Shown here: positions 28,333-36,958 of the stretch, piece by piece
Numbering within the stretch: position 1 is the stretch's first letter
How the letters are laid out: every line of letters starts with the position of its first letter
Source: Rhizobium sp. Q54
GTDB taxonomy: Bacteria > Pseudomonadota > Alphaproteobacteria > UBA2966 > CAIVPW01
Assembly: GCA_945947575.1 (NCBI GenBank)
Contig: CAMEYM010000008.1
Coordinates: 40,578 to 104,577 of the forward strand
Direction of reading: 5' to 3'
Length of the DNA stretch: 64,000 nucleotides
Notes under the pieces: model-generated
What the model saw: the letters and a program-made list of their open reading frames with translations, nothing else
Told to the model about the DNA's origin: nothing
Databases searched by the model: none
Made by a program: the position numbers and the translations under genes

Positions 28333-28415
28333 GAGCCCGTGATCTGCATAGATCGCGCATTTCCTATGCGGGCCGCTCAGGCCTCGACCCGGTGACGGGC
28401 TCCCTTTCCTTTTCG
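28333..28415 (+). ncRNA. structured leader RNA before dapC-like gene (unclassified)
   Basis: An 8-bp outer stem GAGCCCGT (28333-28340) / ACGGGCTC (28395-28402) encloses three possible hairpins: GATCT-GCAT-AGATC (28341-28354), a CGCAT/ATGCG hairpin (28356-28370) and GGCC-GCTCA-GGCC. A pyrimidine tail (CCCTTTCCTTTTC) follows, so it could end or regulate transcription. An alternative pairing GCATAG (28346-28351) / CTATGC (28364-28369) exists. It is not a canonical tRNA and matches no riboswitch I know. Confidence 0.4.
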
Positions 28416-28475
28416 ATCTTTGGCCCATATCATGGGGTTAATGCGTAGTCTTGTTACGACGCTTGAGGCGGGCTC

Positions 28476-29687
28476 ATGGGCGTGAGCCGCCGCCTCGGAG
28501 AGCGTCTGAGTCCCCTGGGCGATGGCCCGTTTACGCGTCTCGACAAGCTCTTGAGCACCCTAACGCCCGCTGCCAACCGCACCCCGATCGACCTCGCCTT
28601 GGGTGAGCCGCGCCACGCGTTCCCGGACTTCGTCGCCAGACGAGTAGAGGAGCGCCGCGCCGAATGGGGCCGCTACCCCGCCCTGCGCGGCTCGGCCGAG
28701 TTCCGCGAGGCCGTGGTCGCCTACCTGCGCCGGCGCTATCGCCTGGCCGAGGGTTTGCTGTCGGCGGAGCGCAACGTGGTCGCGCTGTCGGGCAGCCGCG
28801 AAGGCTTGTTCCTGGTGGCCCAGGTGGCCGTACCGCCTTTGGAGACCGGCGCGCCTCGCCCGGTCGTGCTGCTGCCGAACCCCTACTACGTGGCCTACGC
28901 CGGCGCCGCGATCGGCACCGGCGCAGAGCCGACGTTCGTTGCCGCGACGGCCGCCACGGGCAACCTGCCGGATTTCGCCGCGCTGCCGGGCGAGGTGCTC
29001 GCACGCACTTCCCTTTGCTACCTGTGCTCGCCGTCCAACCCCCAGGGCAGCGTTGCCAACGCGACGTACCTCGAGAACCTGATCCGCCTCGCGCGCCAGT
29101 ACGGCTTCGTGCTCGCGGTAGACGAATGCTACGCCGAGATCTACTCCGGCACTCCGCCCGCCGGCGCCCTCGAGATCGCGGCGCGCACCGGCTCCCTCGA
29201 CAACGTCGTGGTGTTCCACTCGTTGTCCAAGCGCTCGTCGGTGCCGGGCCTTCGCTCGGGATTCGCCGCCGGCGACGACAAGATCATCGCTGCATTCGCG
29301 CGCTTCCGCGCCTACGCCGCGCCGACCATGCCTGGCCCGCTGCTCGCTGCTTCGGCCGCTTTGTGGGCCGACGACGCCCACGTCGCCGCGACGCGCAAGG
29401 ACTATGGACAGAAATTTGATGTCGCCGAGCGCGTGCTCGGCAATCGCTTCGGCTTCCGCCGTCCCGAAGGCACGTTCTTCCTGTGGCTCGATGTCGGCGA
29501 TGGCGAAGACGCCGCGCGCCGGCTGTGGTCGCAGGCCGCCCTGCGCGTGATGCCGGGCGCCTACCTTGGTCACGGCGAAGGCGCCGCCAACCCCGGCACC
29601 AAGTTTGTGCGCGTCGCCTTGGTCGACGAGCTTGCCACCATCACCGACGCAGTAGAGCGCGTAGTGGACACATTGGGCACGCCATGA
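28476..29687 (+). CDS. PLP aminotransferase, DapC (succinyldiaminopimelate) type
   Basis: A 403-residue class I/II aminotransferase. Key motifs: [16 protein letters not shown] near the N-terminus, [56 protein letters not shown], the PLP lysine in [16 protein letters not shown], and a substrate-carboxylate arginine in FVRVALVDE. The family member most similar in these motifs is N-succinyldiaminopimelate aminotransferase of the lysine and murein pathway, though substrate specificity is uncertain. Its stop overlaps the ftsK start (ATGATG), coupling a cell-wall precursor enzyme to a division gene. Confidence 0.85.
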   Translation: MGVSRRLGERLSPLGDGPFTRLDKLLSTLTPAANRTPIDLALGEPRHAFPDFVARRVEERRAEWGRYPALRGSAEFREAVVAYLRRRYRLAEGLLSAERNVVALSGSREGLFLVAQVAVPPLETGAPRPVVLLPNPYYVAYAGAAIGTGAEPTFVAATAATGNLPDFAALPGEVLARTSLCYLCSPSNPQGSVANATYLENLIRLARQYGFVLAVDECYAEIYSGTPPAGALEIAARTGSLDNVVVFHSLSKRSSVPGLRSGFAAGDDKIIAAFARFRAYAAPTMPGPLLAASAALWADDAHVAATRKDYGQKFDVAERVLGNRFGFRRPEGTFFLWLDVGDGEDAARRLWSQAALRVMPGAYLGHGEGAANPGTKFVRVALVDELATITDAVERVVDTLGTP

Positions 29688-32128
29688 TGCACCAACCCTT
29701 GCAAGCGCCACGCGGCGGCCTGCTTCCGGCAGGCCTGCGCCTGTTCTTCCGCCATCGCACCTTCGAGGCGATCGGCGTCGCGCTCGCCACCACGGCGGTG
29801 CTGCTGGCCCTGGCGCTCGTCACCTACAACGCTGCCGATCCGTCGTGGAACAACGCCACCGTGACAAGCCCGCGCAACATGATCGGCATGCCGGGCGCAT
29901 ATGCGTCCGACCTGTTGCTGCAGACGCTCGGCCTCGGCGCCGCGCTGGTGCCGTTCCTGATGCTGGCGTGGGCCTATCGTTTGTTCGTCCACCAGGGTCT
30001 GCCGCGCCTGTGGCTCAAGCTCACCCTGGCTCCGTTCTCGCTGCTGTTCGCCGCCGCGGTCGCCGCGTCGTTCCCAAGCTTTGCCGGCTGGCCCGTGCAG
30101 TCGGGTCTCGGCGGTGTACTCGGCGACATGCTGCACAACCTCGCCCAATCCGCCGCCACTTCGGTAGCGCCGATGATCGCGCCGGCGGTGTGGGATGCCC
30201 TGGTTGCCTTGCTCGCCCTCGCCGCGCTGGTGTTCAGCCTCGGCCTGTCCGTGCGCGAATGGCGCGGCATGGGCGGCAGCGCCGTCGGCGCCGCGCGCTC
30301 GTCCGCGGTCGGCGTCGGTCGCGGCTTGTTCGGCGTGGTCGGCATGGTGCGGCGCGCGCCGCTGGCCCTTGCGCGGCCGGAGCCGCGCATCAATGGCCGG
30401 CCCGAGCCGCGCGTCGCGCGCGAACCAAGAATCGGAGGCGATCGCGCCGCCCCGTCCCTGCGTTCGCGCACCCCTGCGCTGCGCGAGGAAGGCCGCGGCG
30501 GCGTCATCATTCCGCCCCAGCGCGACGAGTCCTCGCGCGTCAAGACACGCACCCCGACCCTCAAAACCAGCAAGCGCGCCAAGGCCGAAGCGGAGCCCGC
30601 TCTCGATCTCGGCGGCGACAACTCGTTCCAGTTGCCGCCGCTGTCGCTGCTGCAGGCGCCGCCGCCCGGCGCGCGCACCGCTCACTTCAACAAGCTGGGT
30701 CTCGAGCAGAACGCGCGTCTCCTGGAGACGGTGCTGGGCGAGTTCGGCGTGCACGGCACCATCTCCGAGGTCAATCCGGGCCCGGTGGTGACGCGCTACG
30801 ACCTCGATCCGCAGCCTGGCACCAAGACGTCGCGCGTCATCGGCCTCGCCGACGACATCGCCCGCTCGATGAGCTCGATCTCCGCGCGTGTCGCCGTCAT
30901 CCAGGGCCACAACAAGATCGGCATCGAGCTGCCCAACGCGGAGCGCGAGACCGTGTACTTGCGCGAGCTGCTCTCGACGCCCGAGTACGAGACCACCGCG
31001 GGCCGCCTGACCTTGGCGCTCGGCAAGAACATCGCCGGCGAGCCGGTGGTGTCGGATCTGTCGCGCATGCCGCACCTGCTCATCGCCGGAACGACCGGCT
31101 CGGGCAAGTCGGTCGCCGTCAACACGATGATCCTGTCGCTCCTGTATCGGCTCACGCCGGAGCAGTGCCGCCTGATCCTCATCGATCCCAAGATGCTGGA
31201 GCTGTCGGTGTACGACGGCATCCCGCACCTGCTCGCGCCGGTCGTCACCGAGCCGGGCAAGGCGGTGGTCGCGCTCAAGTGGGTCGTCCGCGAGATGCAG
31301 ACGCGCTACCGCTCCATGTCGCGTCTCGGTGTGCGCAATGTCGCCGGATACAACCAGCGCGTCGCCGAAGCGCTCGCCAACGGCGAGTCGCCGAAGCGCA
31401 CGGTGCAGACCGGCTACGACGCCGGCAGCGGCGAGCCCATCTACGAGGAGCAGGAGCTCGACCTCAAGGCGATGCCGTTCATCGTCGTCGTCGTCGATGA
31501 GATGGCGGATTTGATGATGGTCGCCGGCAAGGACGTCGAAGCGGCGATCCAGCGCTTGTCGCAGATGGCGCGCGCCGCCGGCATCCATCTTATCATGGCG
31601 ACGCAGCGACCTTCGGTGGACGTCATCACCGGCACCATCAAGGCCAACTTCCCGACGCGCATCTCCTTCCAGGTGACGTCGAAGATCGACAGCCGCACCA
31701 TCCTGAACGAGCAGGGCGCCGAGCAGCTGCTCGGTCAGGGCGACATGCTGTTCATGGAATCGGGCGGCCGCGTCCAGCGCGTGCACGGCCCGTTCGTGTC
31801 CGATACAGAAGTCGAGGCGGTGGTGAAGGCGCTCAAGCGCCAGGGCACCCCCGACTACCTGGAAGAGGTCACCAGGGAGCCAGAGGTCGCCGAAGGCGAC
31901 GGCGGCATGCCCGGCGAGGGCGGCGGCGGCGGCGACGAGCTCTATCAGGAAGCGGTGCAGATCGTCGTGCGCGAGCAGCGTGCTTCGACCAGCTTCGTCC
32001 AGCGCCACCTACAGATCGGCTACAACCGCGCCGCCCGCCTCATCGAGCGCATGGAGACCGAAGGCATCGTCTCGGCTCCCGACCGCGTCGGCAAGCGTGA
32101 GGTCTTGTCCGGTGCCGGCGTAGGCTAA
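29684..32128 (+). CDS. ftsK: DNA translocase FtsK
   Basis: An 814-residue septal DNA pump. The N-terminus has four hydrophobic segments ([18 protein letters not shown] and others), then a short linker of about 110 residues, then the motor: [16 protein letters not shown] (Walker A), [16 protein letters not shown] (Walker B), [15 protein letters not shown], and a terminal gamma winged helix ([25 protein letters not shown]) that reads KOPS sites. Start ATG 29684 overlaps the preceding gene by 4 bp; an in-frame extension to 29483 lies in that gene. It moves DNA during chromosome dimer resolution and segregation. Confidence 0.96.
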   Translation: MMHQPLQAPRGGLLPAGLRLFFRHRTFEAIGVALATTAVLLALALVTYNAADPSWNNATVTSPRNMIGMPGAYASDLLLQTLGLGAALVPFLMLAWAYRLFVHQGLPRLWLKLTLAPFSLLFAAAVAASFPSFAGWPVQSGLGGVLGDMLHNLAQSAATSVAPMIAPAVWDALVALLALAALVFSLGLSVREWRGMGGSAVGAARSSAVGVGRGLFGVVGMVRRAPLALARPEPRINGRPEPRVAREPRIGGDRAAPSLRSRTPALREEGRGGVIIPPQRDESSRVKTRTPTLKTSKRAKAEAEPALDLGGDNSFQLPPLSLLQAPPPGARTAHFNKLGLEQNARLLETVLGEFGVHGTISEVNPGPVVTRYDLDPQPGTKTSRVIGLADDIARSMSSISARVAVIQGHNKIGIELPNAERETVYLRELLSTPEYETTAGRLTLALGKNIAGEPVVSDLSRMPHLLIAGTTGSGKSVAVNTMILSLLYRLTPEQCRLILIDPKMLELSVYDGIPHLLAPVVTEPGKAVVALKWVVREMQTRYRSMSRLGVRNVAGYNQRVAEALANGESPKRTVQTGYDAGSGEPIYEEQELDLKAMPFIVVVVDEMADLMMVAGKDVEAAIQRLSQMARAAGIHLIMATQRPSVDVITGTIKANFPTRISFQVTSKIDSRTILNEQGAEQLLGQGDMLFMESGGRVQRVHGPFVSDTEVEAVVKALKRQGTPDYLEEVTREPEVAEGDGGMPGEGGGGGDELYQEAVQIVVREQRASTSFVQRHLQIGYNRAARLIERMETEGIVSAPDRVGKREVLSGAGVG

Positions 32129-32135
32129 CTCTCCC

Positions 32136-32216
32136 CGTCATTGCGAGCGAAGCGAAGCAATCCAGGCCTTGTGTGTTGTTGCTCGTGGATCGCCTCGGCT
32201 GCGCCTCGCGATGACG
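32136..32216. repeat. palindromic intergenic repeat (CGTCATTGCGAG type)
   Basis: An 81-bp element with CGTCATTGCGAG (32136-32147) and its near-complement CTCGCGATGACG (32205-32216). The interior has AGCGAAGCAATCC and GGATCGCCTCGG, so the whole can fold as one long hairpin. This is a repeat type widely scattered between bacterial genes, here between ftsK and the LolA-like gene. Confidence 0.75.
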
Positions 32217-32291
32217 AATAGGGCAAAAAGCCGCTGGATTTCAGGCGTTGCCAGCCACAGTTTTGCTGCACGCCTCGGCTAAGGTCCGTCC

Positions 32292-32888
32292 ATGCGAACC
32301 CTCCTTGCCATCCTCTTCGTTTTGCTCGCGCTGCCCGCCGGCGCCCAGCAGATCACCGACCAAGACCGTGCCGACGTCGCCCGCGCCGAGGCGTACCTGA
32401 ACGGCGTCGCCACCATGAAGGCGAAGTTCGTGCAGATCGGCGCGCGCGGCGAGATCGCCGAGGGCACGTTCTACCTGAACCGCCCCGGCCGCCTGCGCTT
32501 CGAGTACGACCCGCCCGCCAAAATCCTGGTCGTCGCCGATGGCCTGCGCGTCATCTACTACGACAAGGAGCTCGACCACGAGAACGCCTGGCCGATCGGC
32601 GGCACGCCGCTCGGGCCGTTGCTGGCGCGGCGTATCGAGTTCAATCCGAAATCCGTCGTGACCGTGAAGCGCGAGCCGGGCGTCCTGCGCATTACCCTCA
32701 TCGATCCGCAGCGCCGCGACGAAGGCTCGCTCACCTTGGTATTCTCCGACGGACCGCTCGAGCTGCGCCAGTGGACCGTGCTCGACGCGCAGGGGCTGAG
32801 CACCGTGATTGCGCTGTCGTCGATCGAGATCAATCCGGCTGTCGATCCCGACCTGTTCTTCGCGCCGGCGCGGAAGCCCGAACGGTGA
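32292..32888 (+). CDS. LolA-like outer-membrane lipoprotein carrier protein
   Basis: A 198-residue protein with a signal peptide (TLLAILFVLLALPAGAQQ) and a LolA/LolB half-barrel: MKAKFVQIGARGEIAEGTFYLNRPGRLRFEYDPPAKILVVADGLRVIYYDKE, LGPLLARRIEF, and DPDLFFAP near the end. The family shuttles lipoproteins from the inner membrane to LolB across the periplasm. No lipobox cysteine, so LolA rather than LolB. Its stop overlaps the start of the next gene (GTGA). ftsK upstream with lolA downstream is a common order in alphaproteobacteria. Confidence 0.85.
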   Translation: MRTLLAILFVLLALPAGAQQITDQDRADVARAEAYLNGVATMKAKFVQIGARGEIAEGTFYLNRPGRLRFEYDPPAKILVVADGLRVIYYDKELDHENAWPIGGTPLGPLLARRIEFNPKSVVTVKREPGVLRITLIDPQRRDEGSLTLVFSDGPLELRQWTVLDAQGLSTVIALSSIEINPAVDPDLFFAPARKPER

Positions 32889-33484
32889 GCTACGGCGACG
32901 ACGAGGAGTTCGCCGCGGACGATCGCGCCGAAGAGGCACTCGCTCGTCTCGTCGCCGTCGAGCGCCTCGGCGCGCACCTCGCATCGGTGCCATGGTTCAC
33001 CCACCTCGGCCAGCCGCTGCTGCGGGCCGAGCGCGAGCAGGCGCGCGTCTACCTCGACGCACTCGGCTTTGCCGACGCCGACCTGGTGCCGATCCGCGAC
33101 TGGGAGGAAGCCGCCTCGGCCGCCGAGAACCCCGGTTTCGACTCCGCTTGGTGGGACGCCGAGGAGCAGCTGCGCGCCGCGCTTACCGCCGAGGCCCTGA
33201 CGGTCGTCAACGACCGCGAGCTCAACCTCGCCCTCACGCGGCTATCGGAGCGCGCCGGCGCCGCGGCCAGCCGCGCCGCCAAGGAGGCCGCCGCGCTTGG
33301 GCAGATGGAGGACGAAAGCCTGCTGCACGCCGCCGTCGGCGCCGCCGTGCAGGCCGCCCATCAGCGTGCGTTGGTGGAGATTGCCGGCGCCGATGCCGAC
33401 CACGCCTTCCGCCCGAAGTTCGCGCTGTTCGAGTCCGGCCGCTGGCCGATCGCCGTCGTCGGCTCGACCTTTCACCTGTTCTGA
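32885..33484 (+). CDS. conserved hypothetical protein
   Basis: A 199-residue acidic, helical cytosolic protein. GTG 32885 overlaps the LolA stop by 4 bp and is a sensible start. Features: AVERLGAHLASVPWFTHLGQPL, a LTAEALTVVNDRELNLALTRLSERAGAAASRAAKEAAALG region that may be a coiled coil, and DHAFRPKFALFESGRWPIAVVGSTFHLF at the end. No known domain. Likely co-expressed with the LolA-like gene. Its 3' end overlaps a minus-strand gene by 13 bp. Confidence 0.65.
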   Translation: MSYGDDEEFAADDRAEEALARLVAVERLGAHLASVPWFTHLGQPLLRAEREQARVYLDALGFADADLVPIRDWEEAASAAENPGFDSAWWDAEEQLRAALTAEALTVVNDRELNLALTRLSERAGAAASRAAKEAAALGQMEDESLLHAAVGAAVQAAHQRALVEIAGADADHAFRPKFALFESGRWPIAVVGSTFHLF

Positions 33485-33942
33485 AACGTCAGCGTCATCG
33501 TCGCGCCGAAGGGCAGGGCCTTCCATTCGCCCTGCAGGCGTCGCATGCGCTCCTTCACGTTGACCACGAACTCGCGCGTCAGCCACGGCGGGATCGTGTC
33601 ACCGCTCGCTTGCCCCCAGTTGCGCATGCCGTCCAGGAACACCTCGGGCGGCTGCTCCGTCTTCAGGAAGCCGGTCAGAACGCCGACGACCTTCTCGGTC
33701 ATGCCGATTTCGCCTTCGTAGCGGACGTTCGGGCCGTTCAGGGAATCGTAGGAGTCGCTGCGCGCCAGCTTGCCGAAGAACGAGTCGCGCAGGTTCGCCT
33801 CGCTCTCGACGGCAAAGTGCAGCAGGTCGTGGAAGAGGAAGCTCTTGGTCTCGAGCGTCAGCGTCTCGCCGCGCCCGTCAGGCCGCCGGTACGAGAACGT
33901 GTGATGGGTGTTCGACACCCGCGTCAGCAACACGGTGATCAT
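33472..33942 (-). CDS. conserved hypothetical protein
   Basis: A 156-residue cytosolic protein starting at ATG 33942. It contains ITVLLTRVSNTHHTFSYRR and TKSFLFHDLLHFAVESEANLRDSFFGKLARSDSYDSL, then a late segment REFVVNVKERMRRLQGEWKALPFGATM. The FHDLLHFAVE motif with two histidines and a glutamate might bind a metal, which is speculation. It is in the same transcription direction as the next gene (33957) with a 14-bp gap. Confidence 0.6.
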   Translation of the reverse strand: MITVLLTRVSNTHHTFSYRRPDGRGETLTLETKSFLFHDLLHFAVESEANLRDSFFGKLARSDSYDSLNGPNVRYEGEIGMTEKVVGVLTGFLKTEQPPEVFLDGMRNWGQASGDTIPPWLTREFVVNVKERMRRLQGEWKALPFGATMTLTFQNR

Positions 33943-33956
33943 GGCGCCGCACGTCG

Positions 33957-34412
33957 TTAGCTCGCCATCACCAGCAGGCAGAACGCCTCGCAGTCGGCGT
34001 TCTTCACTTCGCCAGGCACGAAATCCTTGCCGGCGCGGATGCCCATGGCGGACGCGATCGAGTTGAGGCTGAGCGTCCCGCTCACGTACTCCTTGGTGGC
34101 GGGCAGCGACAGCTGCACCGCGCTCTTCACGTACCCATGCGCTTCGGCTTCGGGCACGCCGTAGGTCAGCGTCAGCACGTTGACCATCATGGTGGCGACC
34201 GACTCGAATTCCTTCATGCCGCGCGCGGCGCACACTTCGTTGATGAACACGTAGTGGTAGACGCGCGAGGGCTCCGACATCAGCAGCTTCGCCGCCGTGT
34301 CGCGCTGGCCGTGGCGCGACATCAATAGCTGCCGCGCGCGTCCCGAGATGTGCTCGAACGCGGCGATCAGCGCGGTGGCGGTGGCGCGGAACTCGTTCTC
34401 GTCGTGGACCAT
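33957..34412 (-). CDS. conserved hypothetical protein
   Basis: A 151-residue, mostly helical protein starting at ATG 34412. Recognisable parts are RARQLLMSRHGQRDTAAKLLMSEPSRVYHYVFINEVCAARGMKEFE and VKSAVQLSLPATKEYVSGTLSLNSIASAMGI. No family assigned. It is 14 bp upstream of the 33472-33942 gene on the same strand, so the two likely form an operon. Confidence 0.6.
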   Translation of the reverse strand: MVHDENEFRATATALIAAFEHISGRARQLLMSRHGQRDTAAKLLMSEPSRVYHYVFINEVCAARGMKEFESVATMMVNVLTLTYGVPEAEAHGYVKSAVQLSLPATKEYVSGTLSLNSIASAMGIRAGKDFVPGEVKNADCEAFCLLVMAS

Positions 34413-34477
34413 GCGCGCGCGCTTTCAGGCGAAGTGTGGAGCGGTTCGCCGCGGAAAGCGCGACGAGGATAGAATTT

Positions 34478-34500
34478 AGGCGCGTTCTCAGAACGCGCCT
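34478..34500 (-). terminator. hairpin terminator of the rsmB-rpe-heparinase operon
   Basis: AGGCGCGTTC - TCA - GAACGCGCCT is a perfect 10-bp stem that overlaps the stop of the heparinase gene. On the minus strand it is followed by AAATTCT. Confidence 0.7.
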
Positions 34501-36271
34501 AGGTCGCCGTCTCGATGCGTCCGAACGCCCACTTCACCGCAACGCCTTCCGGCGGCACGGTGCCCGACAGCACGATCTGCTCGGCGCGCCGCAGTTCGCC
34601 AATCTGCCCCAAGTAGATGCTTTCTTCGAGGCCGATAGCGGCGCCGCCGGCGCGGAAGCGCCACCCCTCGCCATTGGCGAGGCGCAGCAGCGCTCCGTCG
34701 GCGAGCAGCGAGACCTGCACGTCCGGATGTAGATGGAAGCGCACGACGAACGGCGTGCCCTCCAGCGCCCGCGCCGGAGGCGCGCCACCCGGCGCGACGC
34801 CCTCGAGGGCATCCTCGCCGCGGAAGGTGTCGCCGGCCGCCGACAGGTAGACGCGTCGGCGATGCTTCAGGCCGAAGCGGTGCAGGTAGCCGTCGTGGTC
34901 GGCGTCGATCCAGACGTTGCCCTCGTCCTCCTGGCGCCGCACCGTCACGGTCGGGCGCGGACCCAGCCCGGTGGGGGTCACTTCGGTCGAGTTGGCGTCG
35001 CCCACCACCATCGTGGCGTGCGCGGCGGTGGCGCGGCTGGCGATGCGCCAGTTGTCGCCGGCGCGGTGGCCGCAGTTGACGATCATGCGGTCGCGGCCGA
35101 CGCTCAGCTCAAGCGCCAGCGTGCTGGCGTGGCCGAGGTCTGCGAACGGTTCGGGTGGCGGCGCTCCGGTATCCATCAGCGCCAGGGTGTGGCCGGCGGC
35201 GAGACGCTCGTAACCCGCGTACTGGGCGACGTCCGGGGACGGTCCGATGACGCGCGGAGCGGTACGCTCGCGCGCCGGCGTCGCCAGCGCCAGTGTCTCC
35301 GCGACGATGGCGCGGTCTTCTTCGGTGCTGCCGTGGAACAGCGACAGCGCGCCGTCGCCATGTCGCAGGAATGTCAGCATCGCCGCCATGCGCTCGATGG
35401 CGCCGTGCAGCGCCAGCGGCACTGGCGCGCGTGCCGCCGCGAGGCCGTGGCGCAGCCACACCAGGTCGCGCAGCACCCGCATTTGCTCGGACGGATTGCG
35501 CGACACGTGACAGCCGTCGGGCAGAATCTGCTCGCGCAGCTCGGCCTCGAGATCGGCGGTGGCGCCGCGCGCGCGCCGCCCCAGGCCGCCGAGCGCCGCG
35601 TCCGCCAGCAGCGCGCCGCACAGCGCGGCGATGCGGCCGCCGCCTTCCGGCGCCAGAGACACGGCGCGCACCAAATGCCGGGCCTGGCGCTCGAACGACA
35701 CCAGGAAGCCGCGGCGGAAGACGTGGTCGGCGCCGGCGAGCAGGTAGTCTGCGTGGGCGGACCACGCCATCAAGCGGCGGCCGAGCACGTCGGCGCGCCA
35801 GATCGCCTGGTGCCACTCGCCGAACGTCTCGATGAACGTTGCTACGAGCTCGCGCGCGGCGCCCCGCGCCGCCTCGCCGCCTTCGGCGCGGAAGTCGCGC
35901 AACCAGGCGAACGCCGCGGCTTCCAGCTGCCAATCCAGCGAAGGCGCCTCGGCCACCCACGGTGGCCGGTTGAACAGCTGCACCTCGGATCCGGCGAAGC
36001 GGTAGCGTCCCTGGAACAGCGCGTTGGCGCGCGCCGCATCGCCGCGCCATGGGTCGGCGGGTTGCGCCGAGAGCTTGTCGCGCGCCTTGGCGCGCAGGGT
36101 GTGGTGATAGAAGCTCGCCGCGAAGATGCGTTCGCGCAGGCGATGCTGCAGAGTCGTCAGGAAGCCGGTAGCGCGTCCGCGAGTGGACCGCAGCGAAGTC
36201 CCGTGGCGCGTGGGCATACCGAGCTGTGCGGGCAAAGCCCCGGGATCACCGGGAGGCCCTGGCTCGTTCAA
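34499..36271 (-). CDS. heparinase II/III family protein
   Basis: A 590-residue protein starting with TTG 36271, which overlaps the rpe stop by 4 bp. The N-terminal alpha/alpha toroid has PADPWRGDAARANALFQGRYRFAG and a LDWQLEAAAFAWLRDFRAEGG segment; the C-terminal beta part has NCGHRAGDNWRIASRATAAHATMVVGDANST (the heparinase II/III catalytic region with histidine and tyrosine-like neighbours), VWIDADHDGYLHRFGLKHRRRVYLSA and FRLHPDVQVSLL-like strands. No signal peptide is obvious. In many alphaproteobacteria this gene stands beside rsmB and rpe; a polysaccharide lyase or scaffold role is plausible. Confidence 0.85.
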   Translation of the reverse strand: MNEPGPPGDPGALPAQLGMPTRHGTSLRSTRGRATGFLTTLQHRLRERIFAASFYHHTLRAKARDKLSAQPADPWRGDAARANALFQGRYRFAGSEVQLFNRPPWVAEAPSLDWQLEAAAFAWLRDFRAEGGEAARGAARELVATFIETFGEWHQAIWRADVLGRRLMAWSAHADYLLAGADHVFRRGFLVSFERQARHLVRAVSLAPEGGGRIAALCGALLADAALGGLGRRARGATADLEAELREQILPDGCHVSRNPSEQMRVLRDLVWLRHGLAAARAPVPLALHGAIERMAAMLTFLRHGDGALSLFHGSTEEDRAIVAETLALATPARERTAPRVIGPSPDVAQYAGYERLAAGHTLALMDTGAPPPEPFADLGHASTLALELSVGRDRMIVNCGHRAGDNWRIASRATAAHATMVVGDANSTEVTPTGLGPRPTVTVRRQEDEGNVWIDADHDGYLHRFGLKHRRRVYLSAAGDTFRGEDALEGVAPGGAPPARALEGTPFVVRFHLHPDVQVSLLADGALLRLANGEGWRFRAGGAAIGLEESIYLGQIGELRRAEQIVLSGTVPPEGVAVKWAFGRIETAT

Positions 36272-36933
36272 GCGCCGCCGCGCAGCCTTTGGATGTTGGC
36301 GGCGTACTGGCTCGGCCCGCCGGTGAACGTGGCGGTGCCGGCGACCAGCACGTCGGCGCCGGCTTCGATCGCCAGCGGCGCCGTCTCGAAGTTGATGCCG
36401 CCGTCGACCTCGAGGTCGATGGGACGGCCAACGCTGTCGATCTTGGCGCGCAGGATGCGCAGCTTGTCGAGCTGGCTCTTGATGAACTTCTGGCCGCCAA
36501 AGCCCGGGTTGACGCTCATCACCAGGATCAGGTCGATGTCGCCCATCAGGTGGTCGACCACGTCAGGCGGCGTCGCCGGGTTCAGCACGACGCCGGCCTT
36601 CTTGCCGCAGCGCTTGATCTCCTGGATCGTGCGGTGCAGGTGCGCGCCCGCTTCCGGGTGCGCCGAGATGATGTCGGCGCCCGAGTCGGAGAACTCCTGG
36701 ATGTAGGGGTCCACCGGCGAGATCATCAGGTGCACGTCGAAGGTCTTCTTGGTGTGCGGCCGCAGCGCCTTCACCACGCCCGGGCCAATGGTGATGTTGG
36801 GCACGAAGTGCCCGTCCATCACGTCGACATGGACATAATCGGCGCCGGCGGCGTCGATACGCTTCACCTCTTCGCCGAGCTGGGCGAAGTCCGACGACAA
36901 GATCGAGGGCGCAATGCGCACGCGCTGCTTCAT
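36268..36933 (-). CDS. rpe: ribulose-phosphate 3-epimerase
   Basis: A 221-residue TIM-barrel enzyme interconverting ribulose 5-phosphate and xylulose 5-phosphate in the pentose phosphate pathway. Motifs: APSILSSDFAQLGEEVKRID, YVHVDVMDGHFVPNITIGP, LMISPVDPYI, VVLNPATPP, VMSVNPGFGGQKFI and LEVDGGINFETAPLAIEAGADVLVAGTATF. The metal-binding histidine and aspartates are all there. Length is normal. It lies 26 bp downstream of rsmB and overlaps the heparinase gene by 4 bp. Confidence 0.97.
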   Translation of the reverse strand: MKQRVRIAPSILSSDFAQLGEEVKRIDAAGADYVHVDVMDGHFVPNITIGPGVVKALRPHTKKTFDVHLMISPVDPYIQEFSDSGADIISAHPEAGAHLHRTIQEIKRCGKKAGVVLNPATPPDVVDHLMGDIDLILVMSVNPGFGGQKFIKSQLDKLRILRAKIDSVGRPIDLEVDGGINFETAPLAIEAGADVLVAGTATFTGGPSQYAANIQRLRGGA

Positions 36934-36958
36934 GGGCGGTGTCTGTACCAGCTTGAAG

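Noticed and set aside
28333..28402. Possible tRNA (cloverleaf-like fold)
   Set aside because: No T-loop GGTTCGANNCC, no proper anticodon arm and no CCA end.
29570..32008. 812-residue minus-strand frame opposite ftsK
   Set aside because: Mirror of ftsK codons; composition is dominated by Arg/His/Asp and no motif is seen.
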